Source: VXRJ01 sp965246995
GTDB taxonomy: Bacteria; Acidobacteriota; Vicinamibacteria; Vicinamibacterales; UBA8438
Length of the DNA stretch: 64,000 nt
Assembly (NCBI GenBank): GCA_965246995.1
Contig: OZ252008.1
Span: 3,844,001 to 3,908,000 of the forward strand
Direction: 5' to 3'
Numbering within the stretch: position 1 is the first letter of the stretch; every line of letters starts with the position of its first letter. Made by a program: the position numbers and the translations under genes. This document shows positions 33,090 to 42,503 of the stretch, piece after piece. Under the pieces are notes generated by a model, which saw only the letters and a list, made by a program, of their open reading frames with translations, had not been told where the DNA came from and did no database searches.

Positions 33090-34322
33090 ATGACCACGCC
33101 GGCAAGATACGATTCGCCGACGGCATCAGACGTGTTCGAGCATCTGCAGATCGACAACCGCCACGAACGGCAGCTCGTGGGCGCCGCCGACCTCGCGCTG
33201 ACCCCCTGGGCGGCGATCAACGCCTGGCGGCAACCCGCATCGGACAACGAACCGCCACCCAAGCGCGTACTGCTGTTTCGCCTCGAGCGGATCGGCGACC
33301 TTCTGATGACGCTCGGTGCAATCGGCGCCATCCGGGCGCGACTACCCGACGCGGAGCTGCGGCTGGTGGTCGGAAGCTGGAACGCGACACTGGCGCACTG
33401 CATGCCGGCGGTGGACGCGGTGGAGACGTTCGACGTGACGTGGCTCTCCCGCGAACGGCACGGATCGACGCTACGGGCCGTCGTCGCCCAATCGGCGGCC
33501 TGGCGGCGTCACGGCTTCGACTTGGCGCTCAACTTCGAGCCGGACATCCGGAGCAACGCGCTGGTGGCGGCCAGCGGCGCGCGGCGGCGCATCGGCTACG
33601 CGAGCGGCGGCGGCGGCGCCTTCCTGACCGATACGCTCGACTACGACCGGACCATCCACTCGTCCGCGAACGCGCAGCGCCTGGTAGACCGAGTGCTGCC
33701 GGCCGAGCAGTTTCCACCGGCCGCCGACTCGTCGAACCGGATCCCGTTGCTGATTCCGCGTGCGGCACGCGAGACGGCGGGGCAGTTGCTGGCCGCGCAC
33801 GACCGCCCAGGACCACTGATCGGCATCAATCCGGGCGCCGGACGGTTAATTAAGGAATGGCCGCCGGAGCGGTTCGCCGCCGTCGCCGCGGCACTCGCGG
33901 CGGACGACGGCGCCACGATCGTCTTGCTGGGCGCCGAGGGCGACCGCGAGCAGGCGGACGGCGTCAGGCAAGCGCTTCCGTCCGATATCGCGCTGATCGA
34001 CATCGTCGGCCAGGTGCCGCTCCTCGAGCTGGCAGCGGTGCTGACGCGGTTGGCGGTGCTGATCACGGGCGACACCGGTCCCGCCCACCTGGCCGCCGCC
34101 GTCGACACTCCGGTCGTCGCCATCTTCGGTCCGACCGATCCGATCCGCTATGCACCGCTGACGCGGCACGGGGAAGTAGTCCACGCCGATCTCTGGTGCC
34201 GCCCATGCGGCCGGGTGCGGCGCCCTCCCAAGCGGTGCACCCACGGCACTCCTGACTGTCTGACCGGAGTGGAAACCGGCGCCGTCGTCGCTGCCGCGCG
34301 GCGCCTGATTGCGCGGACCTAA
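33090..34322 (+). CDS. Glycosyltransferase family 9 (heptosyltransferase-like)
   Basis: A 410-residue GT9. An N-terminal extension of about 55 residues precedes the fold, which starts at RVLLFRLERIGDLLMTLGAI, the family hallmark. VVGSWNATLAHCMPAVDAV, FDLALNFEPDIRSNALVAASG and RRRIGYASGGGGAFLTD follow; the nucleotide-sugar half has IGINPGAGRLIKEWPPERF, IVLLGAEGDREQADGV, LITGDTGPAHLAAAVDTPVV and AIFGPTDPIRYAP. A Cys cluster near the end (WCRPCGRVRRPPKRCTHG) is usual in this family. GT9 enzymes typically add heptose to a lipid-A-type core; here the acceptor is unknown. Fourth gene of the plus-strand operon. Confidence 0.9.
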   Translation: MTTPARYDSPTASDVFEHLQIDNRHERQLVGAADLALTPWAAINAWRQPASDNEPPPKRVLLFRLERIGDLLMTLGAIGAIRARLPDAELRLVVGSWNATLAHCMPAVDAVETFDVTWLSRERHGSTLRAVVAQSAAWRRHGFDLALNFEPDIRSNALVAASGARRRIGYASGGGGAFLTDTLDYDRTIHSSANAQRLVDRVLPAEQFPPAADSSNRIPLLIPRAARETAGQLLAAHDRPGPLIGINPGAGRLIKEWPPERFAAVAAALAADDGATIVLLGAEGDREQADGVRQALPSDIALIDIVGQVPLLELAAVLTRLAVLITGDTGPAHLAAAVDTPVVAIFGPTDPIRYAPLTRHGEVVHADLWCRPCGRVRRPPKRCTHGTPDCLTGVETGAVVAAARRLIART

Positions 34323-34336
34323 TGTGCTTTACTTGT

Positions 34337-34354
34337 GCCGGCCTGGAGGCCGGC
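34337..34354. repeat. REP-like palindrome
   Basis: GCCGGCCT, GG, AGGCCGGC; same stem as 33059-33076, with the central bases complementary (so the same element in the other orientation). It lies between the GT9 stop and the next GT2 start. Confidence 0.7.
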
Positions 34355-34373
34355 GCATTATGACTAGCGCACC

Positions 34374-35144
34374 ATGAATCCACCGAGTCCACCGTCCGGC
34401 TTGAGCATCTTCTTTCCGGCCTACAACGACGCCGGCACGATCGCCAGCATGGTGGTCGCGGCCGAGTTGACCGCCCGCGAGCTGACGGACGACTACGAAC
34501 TCATTGTGGTCAACGACGCCAGCCGCGACTGGACGGCTCAGGTGCTGGAGGAGCTGACCCGCGTCTATCCCCGCCTGCGCGTCGTGACGCACGAGAAGAA
34601 CGGTGGCTACGGCGCGGCGCTACGCTCCGGCTTCCGCACGGCAACGAAGCCGCTGGTGTTCTACACCGATGGCGATGCGCAGTACGACCCGCGCGAACTG
34701 GCGCTTCTCTGGCGCCGCATGATGGACGAGCCGGACCTCGACGTCGTGAACGGCTACAAGATCAGCCGGGCAGACCCGTTCCACCGCGTCGTGATCGGCC
34801 GCATCTATCACCATACGGTGCGCCTGCTGTTCGGCCTCCGGCTGCGCGACGTCGACTGTGACTTTCGCCTGATGCGGCGCGCGATTTTCGAGCGGGTAAC
34901 GCTGACGAAGGACAGCGGCGTCATCTGTCTCGAAATGATGAAGAAGGTACAGGACGCCGGATTCCGGATCGCGGAGATACCCGTCCACCACTTCCACCGC
35001 GCGTACGGCGTCTCGCAGTTCTTCAACCTGGCGCGCGTCGTCCGGGTGGGCTGCGACGTCCTGCGGCTCTGGTACGTGCTGGTGATTCGCCGGCGCCATC
35101 TCGCCGCGGGCGCGCCGGCGGGCGACGTGACCGACCCTACCTGA
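34374..35144 (+). CDS. Glycosyltransferase family 2 (soluble)
   Basis: A 256-residue GT2 without C-terminal membrane helices. LSIFFPAYNDAGTIASMVVA opens the fold; IVVNDASRDWTAQVLEEL; VTHEKNGGYGAALRSGF; FYTDGDAQYDPRELALLW (DxD site); DVDCDFRLMRRAIFERVTL and GVICLEMMKKVQDAGFRIAE form the acceptor side, and PVHHFHRAYGVSQFFNLARV ends the domain. Similar proteins are often annotated as polyprenyl-phosphate glycosyltransferases. Last gene of the plus-strand operon, convergent with the YqaA-like gene. Confidence 0.88.
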   Translation: MNPPSPPSGLSIFFPAYNDAGTIASMVVAAELTARELTDDYELIVVNDASRDWTAQVLEELTRVYPRLRVVTHEKNGGYGAALRSGFRTATKPLVFYTDGDAQYDPRELALLWRRMMDEPDLDVVNGYKISRADPFHRVVIGRIYHHTVRLLFGLRLRDVDCDFRLMRRAIFERVTLTKDSGVICLEMMKKVQDAGFRIAEIPVHHFHRAYGVSQFFNLARVVRVGCDVLRLWYVLVIRRRHLAAGAPAGDVTDPT

Positions 35145-35167
35145 GGGCGCCCCCGGCATCTTGTTGT

Positions 35168-35608
35168 TCAGTCCATGAACCAGGGAAGCACGACGCCGTC
35201 GAGAGCGAGGATGATCGCGGCGTAGCGCAAGCCGCGTCCAATCGCGACCAGGACGCAGAACGGGACAATCCCGACGCGCATCATGCCGGCCGCGACGGTG
35301 AGCCCGTCGCCGAGGCCCGGGATCCAGGAGAGGAGCAGCGACCAGACGCCATAGCGCCGGAACCAGGTTTGCGCCCGGTCGAGCTGCTGCGGACTGGCGG
35401 GAAACCAGCGACGCTCGCGGAACCGTTCGATGGCGCGGCCGAGCCACCAGAAGAGCACGGCGCCGAGTGTGCTGCCGAGTGTCGCCGCCGCCACCAGGCC
35501 GGGCAACGCCGCGCCGCCCGCGACTGCCGCCACCAGCGCCGCGTCCGCCACGAGCGGCACGACGGTCGCGGCGAGGAACGCCGACGCGAAGGCGGTCAGG
35601 TAGAGCAA
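35168..35608 (-). CDS. YqaA/DedA-like small membrane protein
   Basis: A 146-residue protein with four hydrophobic stretches. Motifs of the VTT/SNARE-associated (DedA-superfamily) YqaA group: ALPGLVAAATLGSTLGAVLFWWLGR, RAQTWFRRYGVWSLLLSWIPGLGDGLTVAAG and ILALDGVVLPWF. The family is thought to transport or scramble lipids, including polyprenyl-phosphate carriers in some members; for YqaA itself the role is unproven. It starts 3 bases after the upstream GT39 stop, so it is co-transcribed with that gene. Confidence 0.85.
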   Translation of the reverse strand: MLYLTAFASAFLAATVVPLVADAALVAAVAGGAALPGLVAAATLGSTLGAVLFWWLGRAIERFRERRWFPASPQQLDRAQTWFRRYGVWSLLLSWIPGLGDGLTVAAGMMRVGIVPFCVLVAIGRGLRYAAIILALDGVVLPWFMD

Positions 35609-35611
35609 AGG

Positions 35612-37597
35612 CTACGCGGCCGGGGAGACGGTCAGGGCCGCAACCTCAAGGCCGATCCGTTGGCTCTCGCCGCCGAGCCCGGATTCGAAATCGCGCCGCA
35701 CGTGGCTGACGACAATCCAGACGTGATCCTGGCCGGCCAGCGCCTCCGCGGGCACCTCGACGGATCGCATCGCGGGCTGATTGGGTACCAGGCCCGCACA
35801 GAGGTCGGGCGACTGCCAGCCTGGCAGCTCAAGGTGGCAAGACTGCGACGCCCAGGGCGTGGTGAGGTCGAGCGTCAGCGTCACGTCGCCGCCGCCACCA
35901 CGAGTGCCCGCGACGCTGGCCGCGGCGGCCGCGACCGACGGATTGAGCGGCAGTCGCGCCACACGCGACCGGACGACACCCTCCGTCGCCTCGTACTGCG
36001 GCTCGCTCTCCACCCGTGCGCGGACCGGCCGGGTGTTCGCTAGCAAGAGCGGCAACTCGAACACGGTTACCTGGGGGTTCCGCGGTATGGGCTGCGCATA
36101 CGGCGTCCCCTCGAACACGCGATGCACCTGCATCAGCGCGCGCGCCTCCTGACTGCCGTTAGCCTCGTCGAATTCCGGCCCCACAACGAGCTGGTCGTAG
36201 CCCTCGAGGAAGAGCCGCACCGGGTCCATCAGTTGATCGGTGGGGGCGGGAGACACTCCGGGGGCCCGGTAGTTGGCTTGAGGAAGACGCAACTCCATCG
36301 CCATCGCGGTTTCGGGCGCTGGTTCGGTCCGCTCCAGGAGCCATGCGCTGGCCAGGTGGCGGCTCTCCGGCGCCAGCGCCTCACGGCGATCCTCCAGTGC
36401 CCCGAACGTCGGCTGCGCCGCCAGCACGACCACGCAGGCCGGGGCCAGGGCCAGGCCGGCAGCGCGCGGAAGGCGGGCGCGGTATTGGAACAGCAGTTGG
36501 ACGAGACAGGCGGCCGCAATGGCGAAGAAGGCGGGTGTCACCAGCATGTTGCTGAACGCAGCGACCCGCTGACTCAGCATCAAGGTAAGGAACCCGGCTG
36601 GAAACACCAGGACGATGAGCGCCGCGCGCCAGCGCGTCGCCAGCATGACGCCGGCCCCGGCGATGCCGGCGGCGGTCAGGGCGACTCCACCGCCCGGACC
36701 CACCAACCAGCGGAGGTAGCGTTGCGCATGCGGCCAGCCAGGCTCGACCGTCGAACTTCCGTGGCCGTGAATGCCGTAGTGGACGATCTCCTGCGCTATT
36801 CCGTTCAGGAAGTCGGACACCGCCAGCAGCGCATACGGTGTTCCGATTAGGAACCCCACCACCGAGACGCCGAGCACGGCGGTCACCGCGCGCAGATTGC
36901 ACCGGCCGGAGAGCACGCACGCGAGCAGCGGCGCCGCAACAATCGGAAGCGCGTTGTACTTGCTCGTGACGGCGAGCCCCGCCGCCAGACCGGCGAGCGC
37001 GGCCCGGCTAGCGGTCGGATTCTCCATGACACGCAGCGACAGCCAGACGCATAACAGGCAGAACGCCGCCATCAGTGTGTCGACGGCGATGCGCGACGAC
37101 TCCGTTATCACGAAGGGAGTACAGGCAACCAGCAGCGCCGCGAGCACAGCCGGCCACGGTGACGCAACAACACGGCGGGTAATGCCATAGGTCGCAAGGA
37201 TCATCAAGAGGCTGAATACGGTGCCGACCGCTCGAGCCCACATGACGATACGCGGGTGCGACGCCGTCCAGAGAATACCGTTCGGATCGTTCTCGTCACG
37301 GCGGATAATCTGCTCGATCCGGGTAATCTCGCCCTCGCGCGCCGACCAGAGGAAGCCGCCCGCGATAGCCGGCATGCGGATATAGAAGCAGAGCGTAGGC
37401 TTCAGAAAGTAGTACGGATGATAGTCGTTGGTCTGGAGCATCCGGACGGTGCGGTAGAAATGGTTCGCTTCGTCCGGATGGTAGAAGTACGGCATCCCCT
37501 CGCCGATGCGCGGGGCGCGGAGCCAAAGGCCGATGAGGACCACGACCGCCAGCGCAACGAGATGCGGATGGCGGCGGACCGCCGCAAGTCGGCTCAT
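35612..37597 (-). CDS. GT39-like membrane glycosyltransferase with C-terminal soluble domain
   Basis: A 661-residue protein; ATG 37597 is chosen because a helix follows at once (LVALAVVVLIGLWLRAP), although the frame is open to 37675. The catalytic-type loop is EGMPYFYHPDEANHFYRTV near 40 (the DE pair). About eleven helices extend to residue 400; the remaining 260 residues are periplasmic, with YDQLVVGPEFDEANGSQEA and a beta-rich end (TLTLDLTTPWASQSCHLELP, VWIVVSHVRRDFESG). Family role: transfer of a sugar from a polyprenyl-phosphate donor. It precedes the YqaA-like gene and follows three GT4 genes on the same strand. Confidence 0.85.
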   Translation of the reverse strand: MSRLAAVRRHPHLVALAVVVLIGLWLRAPRIGEGMPYFYHPDEANHFYRTVRMLQTNDYHPYYFLKPTLCFYIRMPAIAGGFLWSAREGEITRIEQIIRRDENDPNGILWTASHPRIVMWARAVGTVFSLLMILATYGITRRVVASPWPAVLAALLVACTPFVITESSRIAVDTLMAAFCLLCVWLSLRVMENPTASRAALAGLAAGLAVTSKYNALPIVAAPLLACVLSGRCNLRAVTAVLGVSVVGFLIGTPYALLAVSDFLNGIAQEIVHYGIHGHGSSTVEPGWPHAQRYLRWLVGPGGGVALTAAGIAGAGVMLATRWRAALIVLVFPAGFLTLMLSQRVAAFSNMLVTPAFFAIAAACLVQLLFQYRARLPRAAGLALAPACVVVLAAQPTFGALEDRREALAPESRHLASAWLLERTEPAPETAMAMELRLPQANYRAPGVSPAPTDQLMDPVRLFLEGYDQLVVGPEFDEANGSQEARALMQVHRVFEGTPYAQPIPRNPQVTVFELPLLLANTRPVRARVESEPQYEATEGVVRSRVARLPLNPSVAAAAASVAGTRGGGGDVTLTLDLTTPWASQSCHLELPGWQSPDLCAGLVPNQPAMRSVEVPAEALAGQDHVWIVVSHVRRDFESGLGGESQRIGLEVAALTVSPAA

Positions 37598-37661
37598 GTT
37601 GAACGCTCCGGCCGGGTGGGCATCGCACTGCCGGTGACGGGCGTAGTCTAGTATCCCTGTG

Positions 37662-38972
37662 TCAACAGGGTGCACGAAGGGTTTCGGCGTAGAGATCCAG
37701 CAGCCGGTCGGTGACCACGGTCCACGAGAACTTGCGCTCCACGACGGCGCGGCCCGCCTCGCCCATTACGGGGAGGCGCGCACGATTCGACAGCGCGCCG
37801 GCGATGGCGCGGGCAAGCGCATCGGCGTTCCCGGGCGGGACGAGCCAGCCGGTAACACCCTGCTTCACCTTGTCGGGGATGCCGCCCGCCGCGGTGGCGA
37901 CGACGGCGCACCGGTGCGCCATCGCTTCGAGGGTCACGAGCGAGCTGCCCTCGGACAGCGTCGGATGCACGAAGAGCGTCGCGTCGCTGTACCACTGATG
38001 CACATCGTCGTCCGGCAGGCGGCCGAGGAAATGCACCTGGCCACCCAGACCCGCCTCCTGCGCCTGCCGCTGCAGTGCGCTGCGCCGCGGTCCGTCCCCG
38101 ACGAGCACCAGGTGGCACGCCGGCGCACCCGGCATCACCCACAGCCGCGCCAACGCTTCGATCAGCACATGGAAGCCCTTGTTCGCTTCGAGGCGGCCGA
38201 CAGCCAGTAGCAACGCGCTGTCGCCGCCGCCGTGCGGCGCACGTTCGTTGTCCTTCGCGGTCGCCCCTGATCCGCGCGCGTCCGTCGCTGACGCTAGCGC
38301 ATCGATGGCGTCGAGATCGACTGCATTCGGAATCACCCGGAGCCGGTCCTCCCCGACGGCGAGGTGCGCCTCCACTACCGGCGCCAGCACGTCGTCGGTC
38401 GCAATCACCCGGTCGGCCGCATCGGCGCAGACCCGCACCGCCGCCTGGAGCGGCCGGTAGACCAGCGTTTTCACGCGCGCGCGTGACGGATCGGTGCCCC
38501 CGAACTCCTCCAGTCCCTGGGGATTGAAGATGAACGGCACCGTCCCGATCCGATCCCGCGCCCGCGCCTGCGCGTATCCCAGCGCGCTCGCGCCGAGTCC
38601 ATGGACAATCTGCGCGCGTCCCTCGTCCACCAGCCGCTGCGCTACCCTCCCCGCGCGCCGTCCGAAGTATGGGTAGGCGGTTATGCGATCGAGGATCGTC
38701 GTCCCGCGCCGCCCCGCGAACGGAAACGTGACGTAGGGCACGAACCGCGTCTCGAGTCTTCCGTCCCTTAGGGCATCGTCCAGGCCAGGCAACGCGACAG
38801 CGTCCTCTTCCGCTACCTGTTGCGCCGGCGGCGGCGTCACCAGTGTCACCCGGACGCCGCGCCGCACGAGGTGCCGCGTCATGTCGGCGACATGCCGTTC
38901 CAGGCCCCCGACGCCGTGCCAGGGCGCGACCGCCCGTGCCAGCATGGCGATCCGCAGCCGTTCGGGGTTCAC
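37662..38972 (-). CDS. Glycosyltransferase family 4
   Basis: A 436-residue GT-B enzyme. RIAMLARAVAPWHGVGGLER starts the acceptor domain, with HVADMTRHLVRRGVRVTLVT and IVHGLGASALGYAQARARD; RVIPNAVDLDAIDA links to the donor domain: LLLAVGRLEANKGFHVLIEAL, CHLVLVGDGPRRSALQRQA, VHFLGRLPDDDVHQWY, and LSEGSSLVTLEAMAHRCAVV (the E-x7-E region). A polar insert of about 25 residues sits between the domains. The ATG overlaps the upstream GT4 stop (ATGA, 4 bases), so the two are coupled. Third of three GT4 genes. Confidence 0.9.
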   Translation of the reverse strand: MNPERLRIAMLARAVAPWHGVGGLERHVADMTRHLVRRGVRVTLVTPPPAQQVAEEDAVALPGLDDALRDGRLETRFVPYVTFPFAGRRGTTILDRITAYPYFGRRAGRVAQRLVDEGRAQIVHGLGASALGYAQARARDRIGTVPFIFNPQGLEEFGGTDPSRARVKTLVYRPLQAAVRVCADAADRVIATDDVLAPVVEAHLAVGEDRLRVIPNAVDLDAIDALASATDARGSGATAKDNERAPHGGGDSALLLAVGRLEANKGFHVLIEALARLWVMPGAPACHLVLVGDGPRRSALQRQAQEAGLGGQVHFLGRLPDDDVHQWYSDATLFVHPTLSEGSSLVTLEAMAHRCAVVATAAGGIPDKVKQGVTGWLVPPGNADALARAIAGALSNRARLPVMGEAGRAVVERKFSWTVVTDRLLDLYAETLRAPC

Positions 38973-40243
38973 GGGCGCTCTCCGGCCGTCGTCACGACGC
39001 GATCGAGCAGCGACGCATACAGCGCCTCATGTTGCTCCGTGACCACGTCGGTATCGAAGACCGCGTCCACGCGGCGCCGCGCCGCGGCGCCCAACCGCGC
39101 CGCCAGAGCCGGATCGCGTTGCAGCCGCCGCGCGTGCGCGCTCAGCTGGTCCGCCGACCGCGCCAGCAGTCCCGTCTCCCCGTGCACGACCACGTCGCCG
39201 ACCCCTCCGGTCCGCACCGCGACGATTGGACACCCGAGCGCGCTCGCCTCGATCAGCACGCGCCCGAGCGGCTCCGGCCACGCCGACGGGAAGATCAGCA
39301 TCGTGGCGTGACGCATCCAACGGAGCAACTCCGGCCGCTCCAGCCACCCGAGGAACCGGACATCCCGGCGGGACGCCCGGGCGGCCGCCTCCACTTCCGC
39401 GCGCGCGGGACCATCGCCCGCCACCACCAGCGGCAGGCTGAGATCAGCGGTTGCCGGCAACAGGGCGGACGCTCCCTTGTTGGCGGCCAGCTTGCCGGCG
39501 AAGAGCACATACGGACGGGGGTCCGGCGGCCCGGACTGCTCCGCCTCGGCCCTGATCGCCACCGCGTCTACCGGATTCGGAATGGTGGTAACGGTCGTCG
39601 CCTCGGGTTCCTCCAGCCGATCGCGCAACGTCTTCGCAACAGCGTGACTGATGGCGATCAGGGCGTCCGCCTTGGCCAGCGCGCGCTGTTTCCGCTGCAG
39701 GTTGGCCTGCATGTACGGAATGAACGGCGTCGCGAGCGGCCATGCCGCGCCCGCACGCGGGCGCAGGCAATAGCTCATCCGTTGGGGCGTGCAACCGGGA
39801 CAGACGGCGCCCGCCGGCGGATTGAGCATCAGGTCGGTCCAATAGCAGAGCGGCCAGTAGTCGCGGATAGTGCAGACGGACGGAATGCCCGCGCGGCGCG
39901 CCGCGGTCACGCTGGGCGGCGCGCTGAGTGCGTGCTGCGCGTGCACCAGATCGATCTGGTGTTCACGGATCACGCTATCCAGCCATTCGGCGAACCGGGG
40001 CCAGAACCGCTCGTTCCGGAACCAGTTCCGGACAAACGGGATGCCGGGCGCCGGCGCGGAGAAGGCGATCGGGCGAAAACCGTCGAATTCCTCCTCCTCT
40101 GTGGGCGCAGTGCCTCCCAGTCGTGGCCGGACGATCGTCAGTTCGTGCCCGCGCGCGCGCAGGCCGCGCGCCAGTTCATAGGCACTCCAGCCGCTGCCCC
40201 CACAGATCGGAGGAAAGACGTCGGTCGCAATCAGCAGGCGCAT
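38969..40243 (-). CDS. Glycosyltransferase family 4
   Basis: A 424-residue GT4. MRLLIATDVFPPICGGSGWS begins the N-terminal domain with the glycine-rich loop; LARGLRARGHELTIVRPRL; HQIDLVHAQHALSAPPSV; then an insert with Cys residues (CTIRDYWPLCYW, CPGCTPQRMSYCL) found in mannosyl-type GT4 enzymes. Donor domain: VLFAGKLAANKGASALLPA, LVVAGDGPARAEVEAAAR, VRFLGWLERPELLRWM, and FPSAWPEPLGRVLIEASALG (E-x7-E region). It lies 5 bases after the frame-corrected end of the previous GT4. Confidence 0.9.
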   Translation of the reverse strand: MRLLIATDVFPPICGGSGWSAYELARGLRARGHELTIVRPRLGGTAPTEEEEFDGFRPIAFSAPAPGIPFVRNWFRNERFWPRFAEWLDSVIREHQIDLVHAQHALSAPPSVTAARRAGIPSVCTIRDYWPLCYWTDLMLNPPAGAVCPGCTPQRMSYCLRPRAGAAWPLATPFIPYMQANLQRKQRALAKADALIAISHAVAKTLRDRLEEPEATTVTTIPNPVDAVAIRAEAEQSGPPDPRPYVLFAGKLAANKGASALLPATADLSLPLVVAGDGPARAEVEAAARASRRDVRFLGWLERPELLRWMRHATMLIFPSAWPEPLGRVLIEASALGCPIVAVRTGGVGDVVVHGETGLLARSADQLSAHARRLQRDPALAARLGAAARRRVDAVFDTDVVTEQHEALYASLLDRVVTTAGERP

Positions 40244-40248
40244 CGGAT

Positions 40249-41174
40249 TCAGACTGGCCTCCGGCGTTCACGAGCGGCCTCGATCGCCGCGGCGAGCCGT
40301 TCGCAATGTCGGTCCCAGCCGTAGTCGCGCACCGCCCGGGCACGCGCCGCCGCCGCAACGCCGGATCACAGAGCCGTTCGATCGCGCCGGCCAGCGCGGC
40401 GGGATCGTCCGCATCGTACAGCAGGCCCTCCTCCCCGTCCCCCACAAGTTGGGCAATCCGATCGATGGCCGGCGCCACCACCGGCAACCCCGACGCCATG
40501 TACTCGAACAGCTTCAGCGGCGACCAGAAGAAGCCGAGCGACAGGGGCGGATGCCGGCCGACGTCGAACGGCGCCACGCCGACGTCGGCGGCGGCGAGGC
40601 ACGCCGGCATCGCCTCGTGCGCCACCGGACCGACGCACGTCACGCCGTCGATCCGCTCCGCCGCCTGCCGCACAATCCGATCCGCCGGCACCCACGCCGG
40701 CAGGATGTCCACCTGCGGCGTGACGAACAGATCGGCATGCCGGCACTGCCAGTCGCGCCACCGCCGCATCGGCTCGACGAGCAGCGCCCGGTCGATCCGC
40801 CGCTTCGTGGAACCTGGATGGTCGATCACCGGCGCGTTCACCTCGAGCAACGTCAGCGCGCCCACCGCCTGCGCCGCGCGCACCCCTTCGCCGCCGAAGT
40901 TGAAGTAGCGCTCGATCACCACGTCCGGCCGGATGCGCTCCGCCCGCGCGCGGACGCGCGACGCGAGGGCCCAGCGCAGCCGCCGCGCGCCGAAGGGGGG
41001 ACGCAGGTCGATCCAGGCGGCGCCGTCGTCCGGGAACGGACCGTCACCACGGGTGACCGCGACGTGCACTTCATGACCCAAGGCCGCCAGGCCACGCGCG
41101 ACGGCGGTCACATGGACCGATCCGCCGACGCGGCCCGGCACCTGCTGATCGGTGGCGACGTAGAGAATGGTCAC
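40249..41174 (-). CDS. Glycosyltransferase family 4 with an apparent frameshift near its 3' end
   Basis: GT4-like protein starting MTILYVATDQQVPGRVGGSV. Donor side: ACLAAADVGVAPFDVGRHPP, LGFFWSPLKLFEYMASGLPV (E-x7-E region) and EEGLLYDADDPAALAGAIERL. At about 40345-40356 there is a run of GCG/GCC triplets; upstream of it one frame is correct and downstream the family-like end RARAVRDYGWDRHCERLAAA continues in another frame to a stop at 40249. Unshifted, the frame runs on to 40176 with a nonsense tail overlapping the next gene. The corrected end leaves a 5-base gap to the next start, like its neighbours. Either a real 1-base slip or a sequence error. Confidence 0.8.
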
Positions 41175-41205
41175 GCGTCGTCAGGCGGAACCACAAGCGT
41201 CACGC

Positions 41206-41220
41206 CCGCCTTCCAGGCGG
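41206..41220. repeat. Shorter REP-like palindrome
   Basis: CCGCCT, three bases, AGGCGG in the 130-base gap between the GT4 operon and the radical SAM gene. Related in form to the palindromes at 33059 and 34337. The gap also has an AT-richer part (41268-41300) that could hold the GT4 promoter. Confidence 0.45.
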
Positions 41221-41305
41221 CGCGGCGCAGCCTGCGATCAATACCCCCGCAGACCGGCAGCAGAGTTGCCAATTTTCGCTATATTCGGCAATTATGTTGC
41301 GGATT

Positions 41306-42415
41306 TTAGCCCTCGAACAGACCGGGCTGCCGCGCCACCTTCCTGAACGCCGCGGTTGAAAGCTCGGGATGCCCGGATGGGATGCCGGCCTGCTGGCGGG
41401 CGGTGTGAAACATGGCGGCGATCGTGTCCGCCCAGACCCCGGTGCCGCGCATCCGCTCTCCGAACGCGGGGGTCGTGAGGTTCCCGCCGCGCAGGTCCCG
41501 GATGCGGTTCAGCACCTTCTGCTTCCGGTCGGGGAAGTGTTCGTCGAGCCAGGCGTCAAAGAGGTCCTCAACTCCGTAGGGCAGCCGGAGCATGATGAAG
41601 TGCGCGAACTGGGCGCCAGCCTGCGCGGCCTGCTTGAGGATGGGCGCGATCTCGTGGTCGGTGAGCCCGGGCACGACGGGAGCGATGCTGACGCCGGCGG
41701 GAATGCCACGGTCGCTGAGCAGCGCCAGGGCCTCGAAGCGCCGCTCGGCCGTGGAGGCGCGGGGCTCCATCGCGCGCCGCACGCCTTCATCGAGCGTTGT
41801 CACTGAGAGGGTGACGGTGACGCAGCGGTGGGCCGCGAGTTCAGCCAGGACGTCGAGGTCGCGGGTGACGAGGGCGCTCTTCGTGATGACGCCCACGGGG
41901 TTGCGAAACTCGGCGAGCACGTCCAGGCACCGGCGCGTCAGCTCGAGCCGCCGCTCGATCGGCTGATACGGATCGGTCACCCCGCTCATCGCGAGCAGCC
42001 GGGGCTTCCACGACCGACGCGACAGCTCGGCCCGCAGCAGCTCCGGGGCGCGCGGCTTGACGAAGATGCGCGTCTCGAAATCGAGCCCGGCCGACAGGCC
42101 GAGGTACTCGTGCGTGGGCCGCGCGTAACAGTAGATGCAGCCGTGCTCGCAGCCGCGGTAGGGATTGACGCTGTGGTCGAACGGCACGTCGGGGCTGGTG
42201 TTCGACGAGATGATCGACCGGGAGGCGTCGTGGAAGTAGAGCGTCGGCACGCCGTGCGCCGGCGCGGTGTCGTCGGGATCGCAGATCGCGTCGGCGTCGG
42301 GCTCGACGTGCAGGACTTCGAAGCGTCCCGGCGGATTCTGCGTCGCGCCGCGCGGGTTTCGAGGCGGCGAACGACGTGTGCCGCGGTCGACTGGCACGGA
42401 CCCTCTGGACACCAT
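41306..42415 (-). CDS. PA0069-family radical SAM protein
   Basis: A 369-residue radical SAM protein; ATG 42415 (MVSRGSVPVDRGTRRSPP) is preferred, the frame being open to 42523. The cluster motif is NPYRGCEHGCIYCYARPTHE (CxxxCxxC), with SAM-fold motifs SGVTDPYQPIERRLELTR, VGVITKSALVTRDLDVL, VTVTLSVTTLDEGVRRAMEP and IPAGVSIAPVVPGLTDHEI. It ends FAHFIMLRLPYGV and QAGIPSGHPELSTAAFRK. This is the conserved PA0069 subfamily distantly related to SplB/DNA photoproduct lyases; its reaction is not established. A housekeeping-like gene set between glycan operons, divergent from the GT39 at 42504. Confidence 0.9.
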   Translation of the reverse strand: MVSRGSVPVDRGTRRSPPRNPRGATQNPPGRFEVLHVEPDADAICDPDDTAPAHGVPTLYFHDASRSIISSNTSPDVPFDHSVNPYRGCEHGCIYCYARPTHEYLGLSAGLDFETRIFVKPRAPELLRAELSRRSWKPRLLAMSGVTDPYQPIERRLELTRRCLDVLAEFRNPVGVITKSALVTRDLDVLAELAAHRCVTVTLSVTTLDEGVRRAMEPRASTAERRFEALALLSDRGIPAGVSIAPVVPGLTDHEIAPILKQAAQAGAQFAHFIMLRLPYGVEDLFDAWLDEHFPDRKQKVLNRIRDLRGGNLTTPAFGERMRGTGVWADTIAAMFHTARQQAGIPSGHPELSTAAFRKVARQPGLFEG

Positions 42416-42503
42416 TAGCTGCGACCGCCGTGAGCCCCCACATACTACAAGGCTGCGAAAACGGCGCGTTGCTGGGGTGTAACGCGCATGGTACGCTCCC
42501 GCG

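Noticed and set aside
38843..40324. A 493-codon plus-strand frame over GT4 genes
   Set aside because: Antisense to two well-recognised GT4 enzymes; no motif of its own.
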